NCBI GenBank assembly: GCA_009773665.1
Contig: WSYE01000015.1
Span: 1-64,000 of the forward strand
Source: Desulfovibrionaceae bacterium
Lineage (GTDB): Bacteria > Desulfobacterota > Desulfovibrionia > Desulfovibrionales > Desulfovibrionaceae
DNA: 64,000 bases
Reading direction: 5' to 3'
Shown here: positions 1 to 9,122 of the stretch, one piece after another
Position numbering within the stretch: the first letter of the stretch is position 1
How the letters are laid out: the number at the start of each line of letters is the position of its first letter
Made by a program: the position numbers and the translations under genes
Notes under the pieces: model-generated
What the model was told of the DNA's origin: nothing
Seen by the model: only the letters and a program-made list of their open reading frames with translations
Databases searched by the model: none

Positions 1-892
1 CGTCGGCGCGGTTGAGGCGGCCTGCGGCGTTAATGCGCGGGGCCAGCCCGAAGGTAACCTGCGTGGCTTCAAGCGGAGCCTTGGGGTAATAGTTGGAGGC
101 TTCCTTCAGGGCGAAGATGCCGGGCCGGGCCGCGTCCGCCAGGAGCAGCAGCCCGTTTTTCACGATGATGCGGTTCTGCCCGGTCAGGCTGACCACATCC
201 GCCAACGTGCCCATGGCTGCCAGATCCAGGAACTGGCGCACGTCGATGGGCTCGCCCGGCAGCATGCGGTTCAGCGCGGCAGCCAGGAAGAAGGCCACGC
301 CGACGCCTGCCAAGTCGCGCCCTTCGTTGTCTGCGAGCTTGGGGTTGGCCAAGGCCACGGCGTCGGGGAGCTCCGGGCCTGGCAGGTGGTGGTCGGTGAT
401 GACCAGCGAGAGGCCAAGTTCGCGGGCGCGTTTGGCCTCGGCCACAGCGGTGACGCCGCAGTCCACGGTGAGCACCATGTCCGTGCCGGACGCGGCAAGC
501 TTCTCGAGGCCGGGGATGCTCAGACCGTAGCCCTCGTCCAGGCGGGCGGGGATGTAGTGGCCCACGCTGAAGCCGCGCCGCGCGAAGAAGTCAGAGAGAA
601 GCGCCGTGGAGGTGACGCCGTCCACGTCGTAGTCTCCCCAGATGGTCAGGTGCTTGCCGGAGGTCAACGCAGCGGCCACGGCCTCGGCGGCCTGGGCGAG
701 GCCTGGGATGTCCCCAGGCGCCATGAGGTGTCTGAGGCCGGGGCAGAGGAAAAAGTCCATGGCCTCGGGGGTGGAGAGCCCCCGGTTCCAGAGGAGCCCT
801 GCCAGACGCGGCGAGACGCTCAGGCTGGCGGCCCAGTCTTGCAGCATAGGGGGCGCAGGCGTAGCGGCGCGGGAACGCCAGATTTTTCGCAC
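1..892 (-). CDS. recJ: Single-stranded-DNA-specific exonuclease RecJ (partial, runs off the window start)
   Basis: Minus-strand frame from GTG at 892 reads VRKIWRSRAATPAPPMLQDWAASLSVSPRLAGLLWNRG...LTIWGDYDVDGVTSTALL...VDCGVTAVAEAKRARELGLSLVITDHHLP. DYDVDG and DHH motifs are typical of RecJ. Not in the ORF track because it has no stop in the window. Confidence 0.9.
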   Translation of the reverse strand, partial: MRKIWRSRAATPAPPMLQDWAASLSVSPRLAGLLWNRGLSTPEAMDFFLCPGLRHLMAPGDIPGLAQAAEAVAAALTSGKHLTIWGDYDVDGVTSTALLSDFFARRGFSVGHYIPARLDEGYGLSIPGLEKLAASGTDMVLTVDCGVTAVAEAKRARELGLSLVITDHHLPGPELPDAVALANPKLADNEGRDLAGVGVAFFLAAALNRMLPGEPIDVRQFLDLAAMGTLADVVSLTGQNRIIVKNGLLLLADAARPGIFALKEASNYYPKAPLEATQVTFGLAPRINAAGRLNRAD

Positions 893-1044
893 GAAATACT
901 CCTTGAAGAACTGTCCGCGATGGCGCGGCTCAGGCTGGCCAGAATCGGCACGGGCTTGCGAAAGGAAAGTAGGCAGATTCCGCCGGTTCGGCGCGCTAAA
1001 CAGCCCGTTGAGAAAGCAGCCAGCGAGGATTTATCTACAGGCTG

Positions 1045-1908
1045 TTAAGCGGCGAGCCCGGCGGCGAAGAGGCCCGGATCGTGTTGCAGCAGCAGGGCTT
1101 TGACCTGTTCGAGCATGTCGGAATCGCTCAGATGGAATTTCAACAGCACATCCCGCCAGGGGCAGTGAATGAATGCCTCCGGTTCCGCCACCACGTGGGC
1201 CATGGCGTCGGCCACGCAGAGCACCAGAGCTTCACGGCGATGGTTGGGCGAATGCATGGGCGCGTGGTGCCAGTTGACCGGCTCGGTAATGTCCTCGGGC
1301 AGGTTCCAGGCCCCAAGGACCATGGACCCAAGCACCCCGTGCTCGATGCCCCAGTAGTCCTCCTCGGCCTCGGAGTAGGACACGCGCTGCTCTCGGGTGA
1401 GGGCGTCGATGGCGCGCCAGTCGTCGGCGCGGTGCAGCGCGGTGAGCAGCTTGCCCAGGTCGTGCAGCACTCCGGCGGTGAAGAGGTTGTCCGCGTCCAC
1501 GCCGCCCATGAGCGGGGCCAGATGGCGGGCGATGATGGCCACGGAGAGCTGATGCTCCCAGTACTCACTCACGCCGAATTCCTTGGGGAAGTTCTTGTGC
1601 TGCGTCAGGGCCTTCACGCCCACGGCCAGGACCAGGGAGCGCACCTCGCTGAGCCCCAGCACGGCGATGGCGCGGGGCACGGTGGTCACCTCCTGCTGCA
1701 AACCGTAGAAGGCGGAGTTGGCCATGGTGAGCACCTTGGCCGTAAGCCCCTGGTCGCGGCTGAGGGTGTCGGCGATCTCCTCCAGGGGCGTGGCAGATGT
1801 CTGGCCGGTCTGGCTGTAGAGGGTGGTGAGCAGGGTCGGAGAATAAGGCAGGTCATGCCGGAGTCCGGGCAGGGCGAGGAGGAATTGCTGGCCGTGCTCT
1901 TGGCTCAT
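1045..1908 (-). CDS. HDOD domain-containing signalling protein
   Basis: MSQEHGQQFLLALPGLRHDLPYSPTLLTTLYSQ...LSRDQGLTAKVLTMANSAFYGLQQEVTTVPRAIAVLGLSEVRSLVLAVGV...GVLHDLGKLL; HDOD fold pattern. Start chosen at internal Met of the 345-aa ORF. Confidence 0.8.
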   Translation of the reverse strand: MSQEHGQQFLLALPGLRHDLPYSPTLLTTLYSQTGQTSATPLEEIADTLSRDQGLTAKVLTMANSAFYGLQQEVTTVPRAIAVLGLSEVRSLVLAVGVKALTQHKNFPKEFGVSEYWEHQLSVAIIARHLAPLMGGVDADNLFTAGVLHDLGKLLTALHRADDWRAIDALTREQRVSYSEAEEDYWGIEHGVLGSMVLGAWNLPEDITEPVNWHHAPMHSPNHRREALVLCVADAMAHVVAEPEAFIHCPWRDVLLKFHLSDSDMLEQVKALLLQHDPGLFAAGLAA

Positions 1909-1916
1909 GGGCGCTC

Positions 1917-2771
1917 TCAGACGGAACCGGGGGAACCGGGCGCGGCTTCCGCAGGCAACAGGTCGCGCACGCCGGGCAGGTCGATGGAGATCTGGTTCTG
2001 GTCCACGAGGTATTTCACGAAGCGCCGGGCTTCGTTCAGCATCGGATTGAGCGTCAGGGCCTTCTTCAGGTATTCCAGACACTCGCGGGCTTCCTGCTTG
2101 TCGAAATAAGCCCGTGCGATGTTGTACATGAGGTTCTCGTCGGACTCGGTGAGGCTTTCGGCCTTGCGGTAGTAATCCAGGGACTGATCGAGCATCTTGT
2201 TCTTGCGCAGGCTGATGCCGAAATCGTTGAAGAGATGCTTGTGTTCGGGCTGGAAGGCCGCATCCAGGCGCACCAGACGCTCGAAAATGTCGTTGGCCTT
2301 GTGAGCCTCGCCCCGGTCCAGATAGGTCAAACCCAGGCCGAAGTTGGCCTTGACGTTTTCCTCGTCCACCTTGAGGGCCTGATTGAACTCCATCTCCGCG
2401 CTGAACACTTCGCCCTTTTCGCGGTGGCGTTCGCCCTTCTGGATGGTGCGATTAAGCTCCTGGAGCTTGGGGTAGACCGTGGAGATGTAGAACTCGGGTT
2501 CCGGCGCGAACTTGGCAAGCAGATCTTCAATGGTGATCTTCCGCTTGGGGCCGGAGGGGATGTAGTTCTTGTTGAGAGGCTGGATCTCCAGCAGGTTCTC
2601 TTCGAGTTCGTCCACGAACCAGTAGGTTTTCTGGATGGTCTTACGCGTGGTGGTGCCGGTTCCGACCTTCTGAATGGACTGGGTCGAAAAAATCCCCTTG
2701 ATCCTCTCCCGCGCGCGGTCTGAGGATTTCACTGAGGGGGATGCAGTATCCGGGTTGTCAGATTCAATCAT
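1917..2771 (-). CDS. Tetratricopeptide repeat protein
   Basis: 284 aa with TPR-like units (AEMEFNQALKVDEENVKANFGLGLTYLDRGE; SLDYYRKAESLTESDENLMYNIARAYFDK). Confidence 0.8.
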   Translation of the reverse strand: MIESDNPDTASPSVKSSDRARERIKGIFSTQSIQKVGTGTTTRKTIQKTYWFVDELEENLLEIQPLNKNYIPSGPKRKITIEDLLAKFAPEPEFYISTVYPKLQELNRTIQKGERHREKGEVFSAEMEFNQALKVDEENVKANFGLGLTYLDRGEAHKANDIFERLVRLDAAFQPEHKHLFNDFGISLRKNKMLDQSLDYYRKAESLTESDENLMYNIARAYFDKQEARECLEYLKKALTLNPMLNEARRFVKYLVDQNQISIDLPGVRDLLPAEAAPGSPGSV

Positions 2772-2902
2772 GCAAAGGACTCCGAACCATCAGTGCGATT
2801 CTGGACTCCCATCAGGCGAGCCTCTGGCACAACACGCCTTACACCGCGCCCCTATCTACCCTGAACAGTTCACAGACGCAAGAGTTGCCTGAAAACGGCT
2901 CC

Positions 2903-3526
2903 CTACTCCCAGGTGCCCACCACGGACTCCACCAGTCCGGGGTGCAGGTCCGGATGCGACCGCTGCGCCAGATAGACGGCGCGCAATTCGTCGTAGGCGG
3001 TGTCCAGGTTGTCGTTGACCACTATGTGGTTGAACCATCCGGCCTGCGCGACCTCGCTTTTGGCGACGGCCAGACGCCTGGCTATGGTCTCCGGCGAGTC
3101 GGACCCGCGTCCGGTCAGGCGTCTTTCAAGTTCCTGGCGCGAGGGGGGCAGGATGAACACGGTGTTGCCGAAGCCAAGGTTTGCTTTCAGCGCCTTGGCT
3201 CCCTGAACGTCGATGTCGAAAAGCACGTCGCGCCCGGCGGCCAGCATGTCCAGCACGGCCTGCTTCTGCGTGCCGTAGTAGTTGCCGTACACCTCGGCCC
3301 ACTCGGTGAAGTGGCCCTTTGCAATGCGGGCCTTGAATTCCTCCACGCTCAAAAACTCGTAGTCGATGCCCGGCCTGTCGCCGGGCCTGGGGGCGCGGGT
3401 GGTGCAGGAGATGGAGAACCCGGCCTGGGGGAACTCGGCCAGGAGCCGCTTGATGAGGGTGCTCTTGCCCGCGCCCGAGGGGGCGGTGATCACCAGGGCT
3501 AGGCCCAGGCGTTTACTTGGTTTCAT
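2903..3526 (-). CDS. gmk: Guanylate kinase
   Basis: [22 protein letters not shown]-loop, [27 protein letters not shown]; classic Gmk. Confidence 0.95.
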   Translation of the reverse strand: MKPSKRLGLALVITAPSGAGKSTLIKRLLAEFPQAGFSISCTTRAPRPGDRPGIDYEFLSVEEFKARIAKGHFTEWAEVYGNYYGTQKQAVLDMLAAGRDVLFDIDVQGAKALKANLGFGNTVFILPPSRQELERRLTGRGSDSPETIARRLAVAKSEVAQAGWFNHIVVNDNLDTAYDELRAVYLAQRSHPDLHPGLVESVVGTWE

Positions 3527-3776
3527 CGTCCTCGTCCTGGCTGAAACGTTGCGAGATGGTCTCCGCCTGGATGGCGGAGAGGATCACGTGGCCAGAGTCC
3601 GCCACGATGATGGAGCGGGTCTTGCGTCCCTGGGTGGCGTCCACCAGCAGGCGGGACTCCTTGGCGTCCTCGCGCAGGCGGCGCATGGGCGAGGACGCAG
3701 GGTTCACGATGGCCACCACGCGCGCGTTCACCACGTAGTTGCCGAAGCCGATGTTGAGCAGTCCTGTCTTCTGCAC
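3513..3776 (-). CDS. RemA/DUF370-family regulator
   Basis: [73 protein letters not shown]; typical DUF370 next to gmk and yicC. Confidence 0.9.
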   Translation of the reverse strand: MQKTGLLNIGFGNYVVNARVVAIVNPASSPMRRLREDAKESRLLVDATQGRKTRSIIVADSGHVILSAIQAETISQRFSQDEDDETK

Positions 3777-3785
3777 GCTCTTCCC

Positions 3786-4667
3786 CTACTCGATGTTCTG
3801 AACCTGCTCGCGGCACTTTTCCAGTTCGCCCTTGAACTCCACCACGATGCGGCTGACCTCAATGGACTGGGCCTTGTTGCCGCAGGTGTTGATCTCGCGG
3901 AAGGCCTCCTGCATCAGGAAGTCGAGGCGCTTGCCCACGTCGCCCTTCTGGCCCAGAAGTTCCTTGATCTGGTCCAGGTGGAAGCCCAGGCGGGTGAGTT
4001 CCTCGGTGACGTCCAGCTTGTCGGTCATCACCGCCAGCTCCTGGAGGATGCGCTCCTCCGAAGGCTCCACGCCGAGCTTTTCCAGCACGGAGGTCAGGCG
4101 GGTGCGCAGGGCCTGGAACTTCTCTTCCTTCACCTTGGGGGCCAGCTTCTTGATCTCGCCGTGCCAGACCGCCAGCTTCTCCAGGCGGCGCAGGATGTCC
4201 TGTGCCAGGAGGCCGCCCTCGCGCTCCCTGGCGACGTTCAGGTCCTCAAGGGCCTGGGCCAGACCGGAGGTCAGGGCTTCCATGAGTTCCGGCGGAGCGT
4301 CCTTCATGCCTTCCTGCCACAGGTGGGAGATGGTCATCAGGCGGGTGTAGTCCGGGACGAAAGTATGGCCCATGTCCGTGGCCAGGTCGGCCACGGAGCG
4401 CAGCATGGCCTGCGCCAGGGGCTTGTTGAGGGAGATGTCCAGCACTTCGGCGCGGTGCGGCTGGAAGTTGCAGGACACTTCCAGGCGGCCACGGTCCGCA
4501 AAGCGGCGCACGACCTTCTCCAGGTCGGGTTCGCTGGCGCGCAGGAAAAGGGGCAGACGCCACTTGAGGTCCAGGTAGCGGCTGTTGACCGAACGGGCCT
4601 CCCAGACGACGCTGGCGTAGGAATTCTCGGTGATGGAGCGGCCGAAGCCGGTCATACTCTTGGGCAT
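3786..4667 (-). CDS. YicC-family protein (putative endoribonuclease)
   Basis: Starts MPKSMTGFGRS, ends IEVSRIVVEFKGELEKCREQVQNIE; YicC hallmarks. Confidence 0.92.
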   Translation of the reverse strand: MPKSMTGFGRSITENSYASVVWEARSVNSRYLDLKWRLPLFLRASEPDLEKVVRRFADRGRLEVSCNFQPHRAEVLDISLNKPLAQAMLRSVADLATDMGHTFVPDYTRLMTISHLWQEGMKDAPPELMEALTSGLAQALEDLNVAREREGGLLAQDILRRLEKLAVWHGEIKKLAPKVKEEKFQALRTRLTSVLEKLGVEPSEERILQELAVMTDKLDVTEELTRLGFHLDQIKELLGQKGDVGKRLDFLMQEAFREINTCGNKAQSIEVSRIVVEFKGELEKCREQVQNIE

Positions 4668-4850
4668 GGGTGTCTCGCAGTCCGCTTGCGCTTGCCGGGT
4701 CGGCGCGCGTCGCGGTTGATGTGTCGTTTCAGGGCAGAACGCGCGGCGCGAGAGGATCTCCCCGGCGCTGCGCGTCTATCAGGATAGCGCTTCCGCCCCG
4801 CCTTCGTAAAGTGCCGCGAAGCGCACGCGCGAAAATTGATTCGCCAGGCG

Positions 4851-6143
4851 TCAGGCAGGCTCCACCAGCAGCGCCCCGTCCCGCACGCCCAGAGGCCGCA
4901 CGGGCAGAAGTTCTCCCCAGGCCACGGGCGAAGGACGCTCCAGCCTGCATTCCACATAATACTCGCTGGAGCCGTTCAGAACCTGCTCGCCCTCAACGGC
5001 CATCACCAGCTGCGGCAGTCTGGCGATTTCCTCCAGATACACGCGCTCCAGACGTTCAACGTCGCCCCGCAGGATCGCCGCGCGTCGCTTCTTCTCGTCC
5101 TTGCCGAGCTGCCCGGCGACCTTGGCAGCCAACGTGCCGGGGCGGCGCGAGAACGCGAACACGTGGGCGTAGCCCAGTCGTGCCGACCGGCAGAAATCCC
5201 TCGTGGCCTGGAAGGCGGCTTCGGACTCGCCGGGAAACCCGGTCAGGATGTCCGCGCCCACGGCGGCGTGCGGCCAGAAGGCGCGAACCTCGTCCAGAAA
5301 ATCCAGCACTGCACGGGGCTGGTAATGCGCCCGCCCCATGGCGGCCAGCACGCCAGGATCGCCGCTCTGCATGGACAGGTGCAGGTGCGGGCATGTCATG
5401 CTCGACTCGGCCAGCACGGCCAGGGCTGGCGCGCCCAGCATGCCGGGGTCCAGCGACGACAGGCGCAGCCGGGCCGCCCCGGCCCATTGCGGCGAAAGAT
5501 CGGCCTCCAGGCGGGCCAGCAGGGTCCAGAAGTCGCCGCCGCCGTCGAACTCGTACTGGCCGAGATTGATCCCTGAGAGGATCAGTTCCCGGTGTCCTGA
5601 ATGAAGGAGCAAGCGCGCCTCGGCCAGGATCGCAGCAAACGGACGGGACCGGGCCGGACCGCGTGCGCGGGGCACGATACAGTAGGTGCAGCAGTGCGAA
5701 CAGCCGTCCTGGACCTTCAGGATCGGGCGGGCTCGCCGGAAGCGGCTGATGGAGAAGTCCGGCCAGGAGCCCCGCCTGGACGCGTCGGCATCGGCGACGT
5801 CCGGCAGAACGCACCCCGGTGACCATCCCCCGAGAAATGGCTTGACGGATTGCGGCACCACGGCCTCCACGCCGGGCATGGCTGCAAAGGCCCCGGATTC
5901 CACCTGGGAGGCGCACCCCGTCACCAGCACCCTCGCGCCGGGAGCGGCGCGCACCAGACGGCTCACCGCACGGCGGCTGTCCGCCACCGCTCCGGACGTC
6001 ACCGCGCAGGTATGCACCAGAACCACGTCGGCCTGACCTGCGCCGTCGGCCTCCCCCCACCCCCGCGCCTCCCAGCATTCGCGAATCGCCTGGGATTCGT
6101 ACTGGTTGATTTTGCAGCCCAAGGTATGAATGTGGAATCGCAT
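4851..6143 (-). CDS. mtaB: tRNA (N6-threonylcarbamoyladenosine(37)-C2)-methylthiotransferase MtaB
   Basis: MRFHIHTLGCKINQYESQAIRE...VQDGCSHCCTYCIVPRARGPARSRP radical-SAM CxxxCxxC; MiaB/MtaB family. Confidence 0.88.
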   Translation of the reverse strand: MRFHIHTLGCKINQYESQAIRECWEARGWGEADGAGQADVVLVHTCAVTSGAVADSRRAVSRLVRAAPGARVLVTGCASQVESGAFAAMPGVEAVVPQSVKPFLGGWSPGCVLPDVADADASRRGSWPDFSISRFRRARPILKVQDGCSHCCTYCIVPRARGPARSRPFAAILAEARLLLHSGHRELILSGINLGQYEFDGGGDFWTLLARLEADLSPQWAGAARLRLSSLDPGMLGAPALAVLAESSMTCPHLHLSMQSGDPGVLAAMGRAHYQPRAVLDFLDEVRAFWPHAAVGADILTGFPGESEAAFQATRDFCRSARLGYAHVFAFSRRPGTLAAKVAGQLGKDEKKRRAAILRGDVERLERVYLEEIARLPQLVMAVEGEQVLNGSSEYYVECRLERPSPVAWGELLPVRPLGVRDGALLVEPA

Positions 6144-6262
6144 GCCTGATCCGTGTCTTTGGTGCGGCACCGTAACTTTTCCCTCCTTGGATGCATCATC
6201 ATATGGGCAACAGAGGCCTCTCCTATAGCATCTGGATGCTGTCGTGAAGCCGACGGAGAAGA

Positions 6263-6297
6263 GTCCCGTTATCAGGACAAAGTCCTGTTGACGGGAC
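6263..6297. repeat. Intergenic hairpin GTCCCGTTATCAGGAC-AAA-GTCCTGTTGACGGGAC
   Basis: Two 16-nt arms, complementary except for a short internal loop, between divergent mtaB and the EAL-like gene. Confidence 0.5.
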
Positions 6298-6406
6298 AGA
6301 GGTTCACCGCATACAGGACTGAGAACAATCACACAGATTGACACATCTCACCAAGGCACTCAAATAACACATATTAATTCCAAGGCACGCTTTTTGATAT
6401 AGAGTC

Positions 6407-7090
6407 ATGATGAACAGCCTTGTCCGCCCCTTCGGCCCCCAGGTCAATTTGCGCAACCACGACGTATTCCTGCGCCCTCTCTATGAACTTGAGAACCGCG
6501 CGCTGGCGGGAATCGAGATGAGTTTCGCGGGCCGTGCAGCAGGCTTGCGCGTCAAACCGGAGACACTGGCCGAAGTGCTGGGAAGCATCCGGAATTCGCT
6601 TTCGCCCGAAGCGTTCGTCTGCGTCAGCCTTGGCCAGAACGAGCTCTCCGACCCGGCCTACCCTGAAGCCCTGGCTTCCACTTTCGCCAGGACGCACTCC
6701 GGCACGTCCAACATCTGCCTGTTTTTCGAGGACGCCCTGTTCCCCAAGCTGGGGTTCGCCGCCATGGAGCAGTTCGTCCGCTTCAAACGCCTGGGTTTCC
6801 GGCTCGGCGTGGATATCATAAACCTCCAGACGCTTCCGGCCCTGATCGTCGAGCGGCTGCCCGCAGACGTCCTGCGCCTGGACCCCCTGGACGCGCTTGC
6901 CCTGCCGGGCGATCCGCAATCACTGCGCGACATCCAGGACTTCAGCAGCTTCGCTGCCAACTTGCTCATGCTTCCGGCTGCGAGAGGGGTTCGCAGCATG
7001 GGGCAATTGAACCTGCTACGCGACATGGGAGTCCGAATTGGTCAGGGGCCTGTATTTTCCGATATTGCCCCACCCAGTTATCCATCCTAA
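6407..7090 (+). CDS. Degenerate EAL-like domain protein
   Basis: KRLGFRLGVDIINLQTLPALIVERLPADVLRLDPLDALAL resembles the DDFGTG...LP.D..KID segment of EAL domains but lacks catalytic signatures. Confidence 0.6.
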   Translation: MMNSLVRPFGPQVNLRNHDVFLRPLYELENRALAGIEMSFAGRAAGLRVKPETLAEVLGSIRNSLSPEAFVCVSLGQNELSDPAYPEALASTFARTHSGTSNICLFFEDALFPKLGFAAMEQFVRFKRLGFRLGVDIINLQTLPALIVERLPADVLRLDPLDALALPGDPQSLRDIQDFSSFAANLLMLPAARGVRSMGQLNLLRDMGVRIGQGPVFSDIAPPSYPS

Positions 7091-7255
7091 TTCGTCATTC
7101 CCATGCTGCAACACTCTTCAAAAAAACTCTATTTCACGTTCTCTTCCCAGGAACCACTGCGAAAATAAAATTTATATTTACAAATAATGTGAAATAGCTA
7201 AGATTCCCTCCGCTACCTATAGTAGACTGCAGTACCCGGAATTGAAGGAGACCTC

Positions 7256-7666
7256 ATGGACGACTATTTGAAAGAATCCCTGGAGATCGTCAGGGCTCAG
7301 GCAAAAGTAAGGGTTATGACCGCTCAGGAAATCGTAACCATGGTTTCTAACCTTGTGCTCGGCCTCAAAGCCGTCATGCAGGGTGCCTCCCTGCCTTCCG
7401 CACCCGTCGCCGCAGAGGACGCATCCGGCAAGCCCCTTGATCCCAAGAAGGCCATCCGCGAAAAGACCATCATCTGCATGGAAAGCGGCAAGTCCATGAA
7501 GGTCATCACCAAGCGCCACCTGGCCAAATTCGGACTGACCCCGGACGAGTACCGCGCCAAATGGGGCTACGCCAAGGACCTCCCCCTGGTCTGCAAGGAA
7601 CTCCAGCGCGCCCGCCGCAAGAAAATGCTGGACATGCGCCTCTGGGAGCGCCGCAAGAAAGACTAG
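7256..7666 (+). CDS. MucR/Ros-family transcriptional regulator
   Basis: AQEIVTMVSNLVLGLKAV...AIREKTIICMESGKSMKVITKRHLAKFGLTPDEYRAKWGYAKDLPLVCKELQRARRKKM; MucR core. Confidence 0.9.
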   Translation: MDDYLKESLEIVRAQAKVRVMTAQEIVTMVSNLVLGLKAVMQGASLPSAPVAAEDASGKPLDPKKAIREKTIICMESGKSMKVITKRHLAKFGLTPDEYRAKWGYAKDLPLVCKELQRARRKKMLDMRLWERRKKD

Positions 7667-7773
7667 TGTTGCGTTCGTGAATAACATGAACATGTTTTTC
7701 ACGAACACAATGAGTGGTTCTCTTGGCTTAGAACCACACAGTGTATGAACGTATTTTGAGAATGCCACACGAG
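7663..7773 (+). repeat. 111-bp CTAGTGT palindromic element, copy 1
   Basis: CTAGTGTTGCGTTCGTGAATAACATGAACATGTTTTTCACGAAC...GTGTATGAACGTATTTTGAGAATGCCACACGAG; near-identical layout to copies at 22883 and 39904; overlaps TAG stop of the MucR gene. Confidence 0.9.
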
Positions 7774-7880
7774 TTCCGCTTCCGAATCGCGACCCGGTTC
7801 ATTCCCTCTGCGCGGAGCAGGCCCCTCTGGCCTCATGGAGTCCCCCCGCTCCACCCCGCGCAATGAGTCCCCGTCTCTCA

Positions 7881-7918
7881 CACAAAAGCCCTCGCGATTT
7901 TTCGCGAGGGCTTTTGTG
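7881..7918. terminator. Bidirectional intrinsic terminator-like hairpin
   Basis: CACAAAAGCCCTCGCG-ATTTTT-CGCGAGGGCTTTTGTG: perfect 16-bp stem with A/T flanks. Confidence 0.8.
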
Positions 7919-8048
7919 CATGAATTCCGCACACTATGGTTTTCAACTTAAAACTTGTTCCAATTGGCCCTTTACAGCCTTATTTTGCCATGGCAAGGAC
8001 CTGATAACTGGAAAAGCAGCCCTCCCACACGTCGCCCGGAGGTGGATC

Positions 8049-8297
8049 ATGCCCGCTCCTTCCGTACGTTTCGATCCTTCGCTTCTTTACGCCGAGTGCA
8101 GCAGATGCAAAGCCCCTGTGCTCTGGATGGCAAATCCCAGCGAAGACCTGCTGTGGATGGGAATCCCCGCTGGAAGCCTCGACGCCGACTGCCTCCTTCT
8201 TTACGAGGGATGCCCCAACTGCTCACCCGAGAAGAAAACATACGAGGCCCGCTTCATCCGGTTCGGACACCGCAGGGAGCTTCCGGCCTCGCACTGA
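8049..8297 (+). CDS. Small cysteine-containing protein, possible zinc-binding
   Basis: MPAPSVRFDPSLLYAECSRCKAPVLWMANPSEDLLWMGIPAGSLDADCLLLYEGCPNCSPEKKTYEARFIRFG; CxxC pairs, preceded by GGAGG. No family recognised. Confidence 0.5.
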   Translation: MPAPSVRFDPSLLYAECSRCKAPVLWMANPSEDLLWMGIPAGSLDADCLLLYEGCPNCSPEKKTYEARFIRFGHRRELPASH

Positions 8298-8438
8298 CCG
8301 CCGACTCTGTTTCATGGCTGACGGTACGGCCTGATCATCTGGCGCACGCGCCAGGGACAACTGCACTGTTGTCGCGCATCGAGGCACATGAAAATCTTGC
8401 GAGACATGAGGAACTTGCACAATTCGCAGCAGGAAAAC

Positions 8439-8475
8439 GCTTCCGGCGGCCAAAGGGCTGCATCCTTTGGAATCC
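8439..8475. repeat. REP-like palindrome, CCAAAGGGCTGC family
   Basis: GCTTCCGGCGGCCAAAGGGCTGCATCCTTTGGAATCC; reverse complement of 47959-47995 reads GCCTCCGGCGGCCAAAGGGCTGCGCCCTTTGGAAACC. Confidence 0.75.
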
Positions 8476-8855
8476 AAAAGTATCCCATCATGTTACCGAC
8501 TCGCACTTTTGCTCGGGTTGCAGCGTGCGATGAATTTTGCAAGAGCCTCATATTCCTTCAGCCATCTCGAGCAACACGAGTTGTTCGTCCATCTTGAGGA
8601 CGCCAACACGTTGCAATCTGCCTGGCCAACGCCTTTCCCCTGATCCACTCCCCAATCCCACCGTGGGCTTCCTGGTCCAGTGCGCCTCTTGGCGACCATT
8701 CTCTCCTCCATGTTGACAGTGAAATTCAAAATCAACTATCAACATCTTCACCGCACCTGGAAAAAGCAGCGTGTGGCATGTGAATCCGCTATCAGCCTGG
8801 AATGATTACTCAGACCCGTGATGGACACCGGCATTTTCGGTCAAATTATTACAAA

Positions 8856-8897
8856 AAAGTGAAAACATTTGTCTTGTCATGAAAAATGTTTCACTTT
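8856..8897. promoter_or_regulatory. Inverted repeat upstream of the porin gene (operator candidate)
   Basis: AAAGTGAAAACATTT ... AAATGTTTCACTTT; arms complementary with one bulged nucleotide. Confidence 0.45.
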
Positions 8898-9122
8898 ACA
8901 CACATTGCAGTCGTGTTACGAAGAAGGGTTTATCCGCATTGAGCGGCAACCCCACCGGTGTTCGCCAAGCACCGGAATTCCTTCAGAACCGACGCGGGCA
9001 TGGTGGGGCTGTTCTCAGGTTTTCTTAAAAAAGAGATCCGCAAGGACGCGGCAACGCCCCTCCCTGGCCATGCCTATTACCGGCAGAGGCAACACGCAGA
9101 CAACACGAGGAGGAGGAATTCC

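Noticed and set aside
3366-4787. 473-aa plus-strand ORF opposite gmk/remA/yicC
   Set aside because: Conserved minus-strand core genes explain the region.
8493-8751. Short minus-strand ORFs as a transposase remnant
   Set aside because: Fragments such as LKEYEALAKFIARCNPSK do not show a recognisable transposase motif; evidence too thin.
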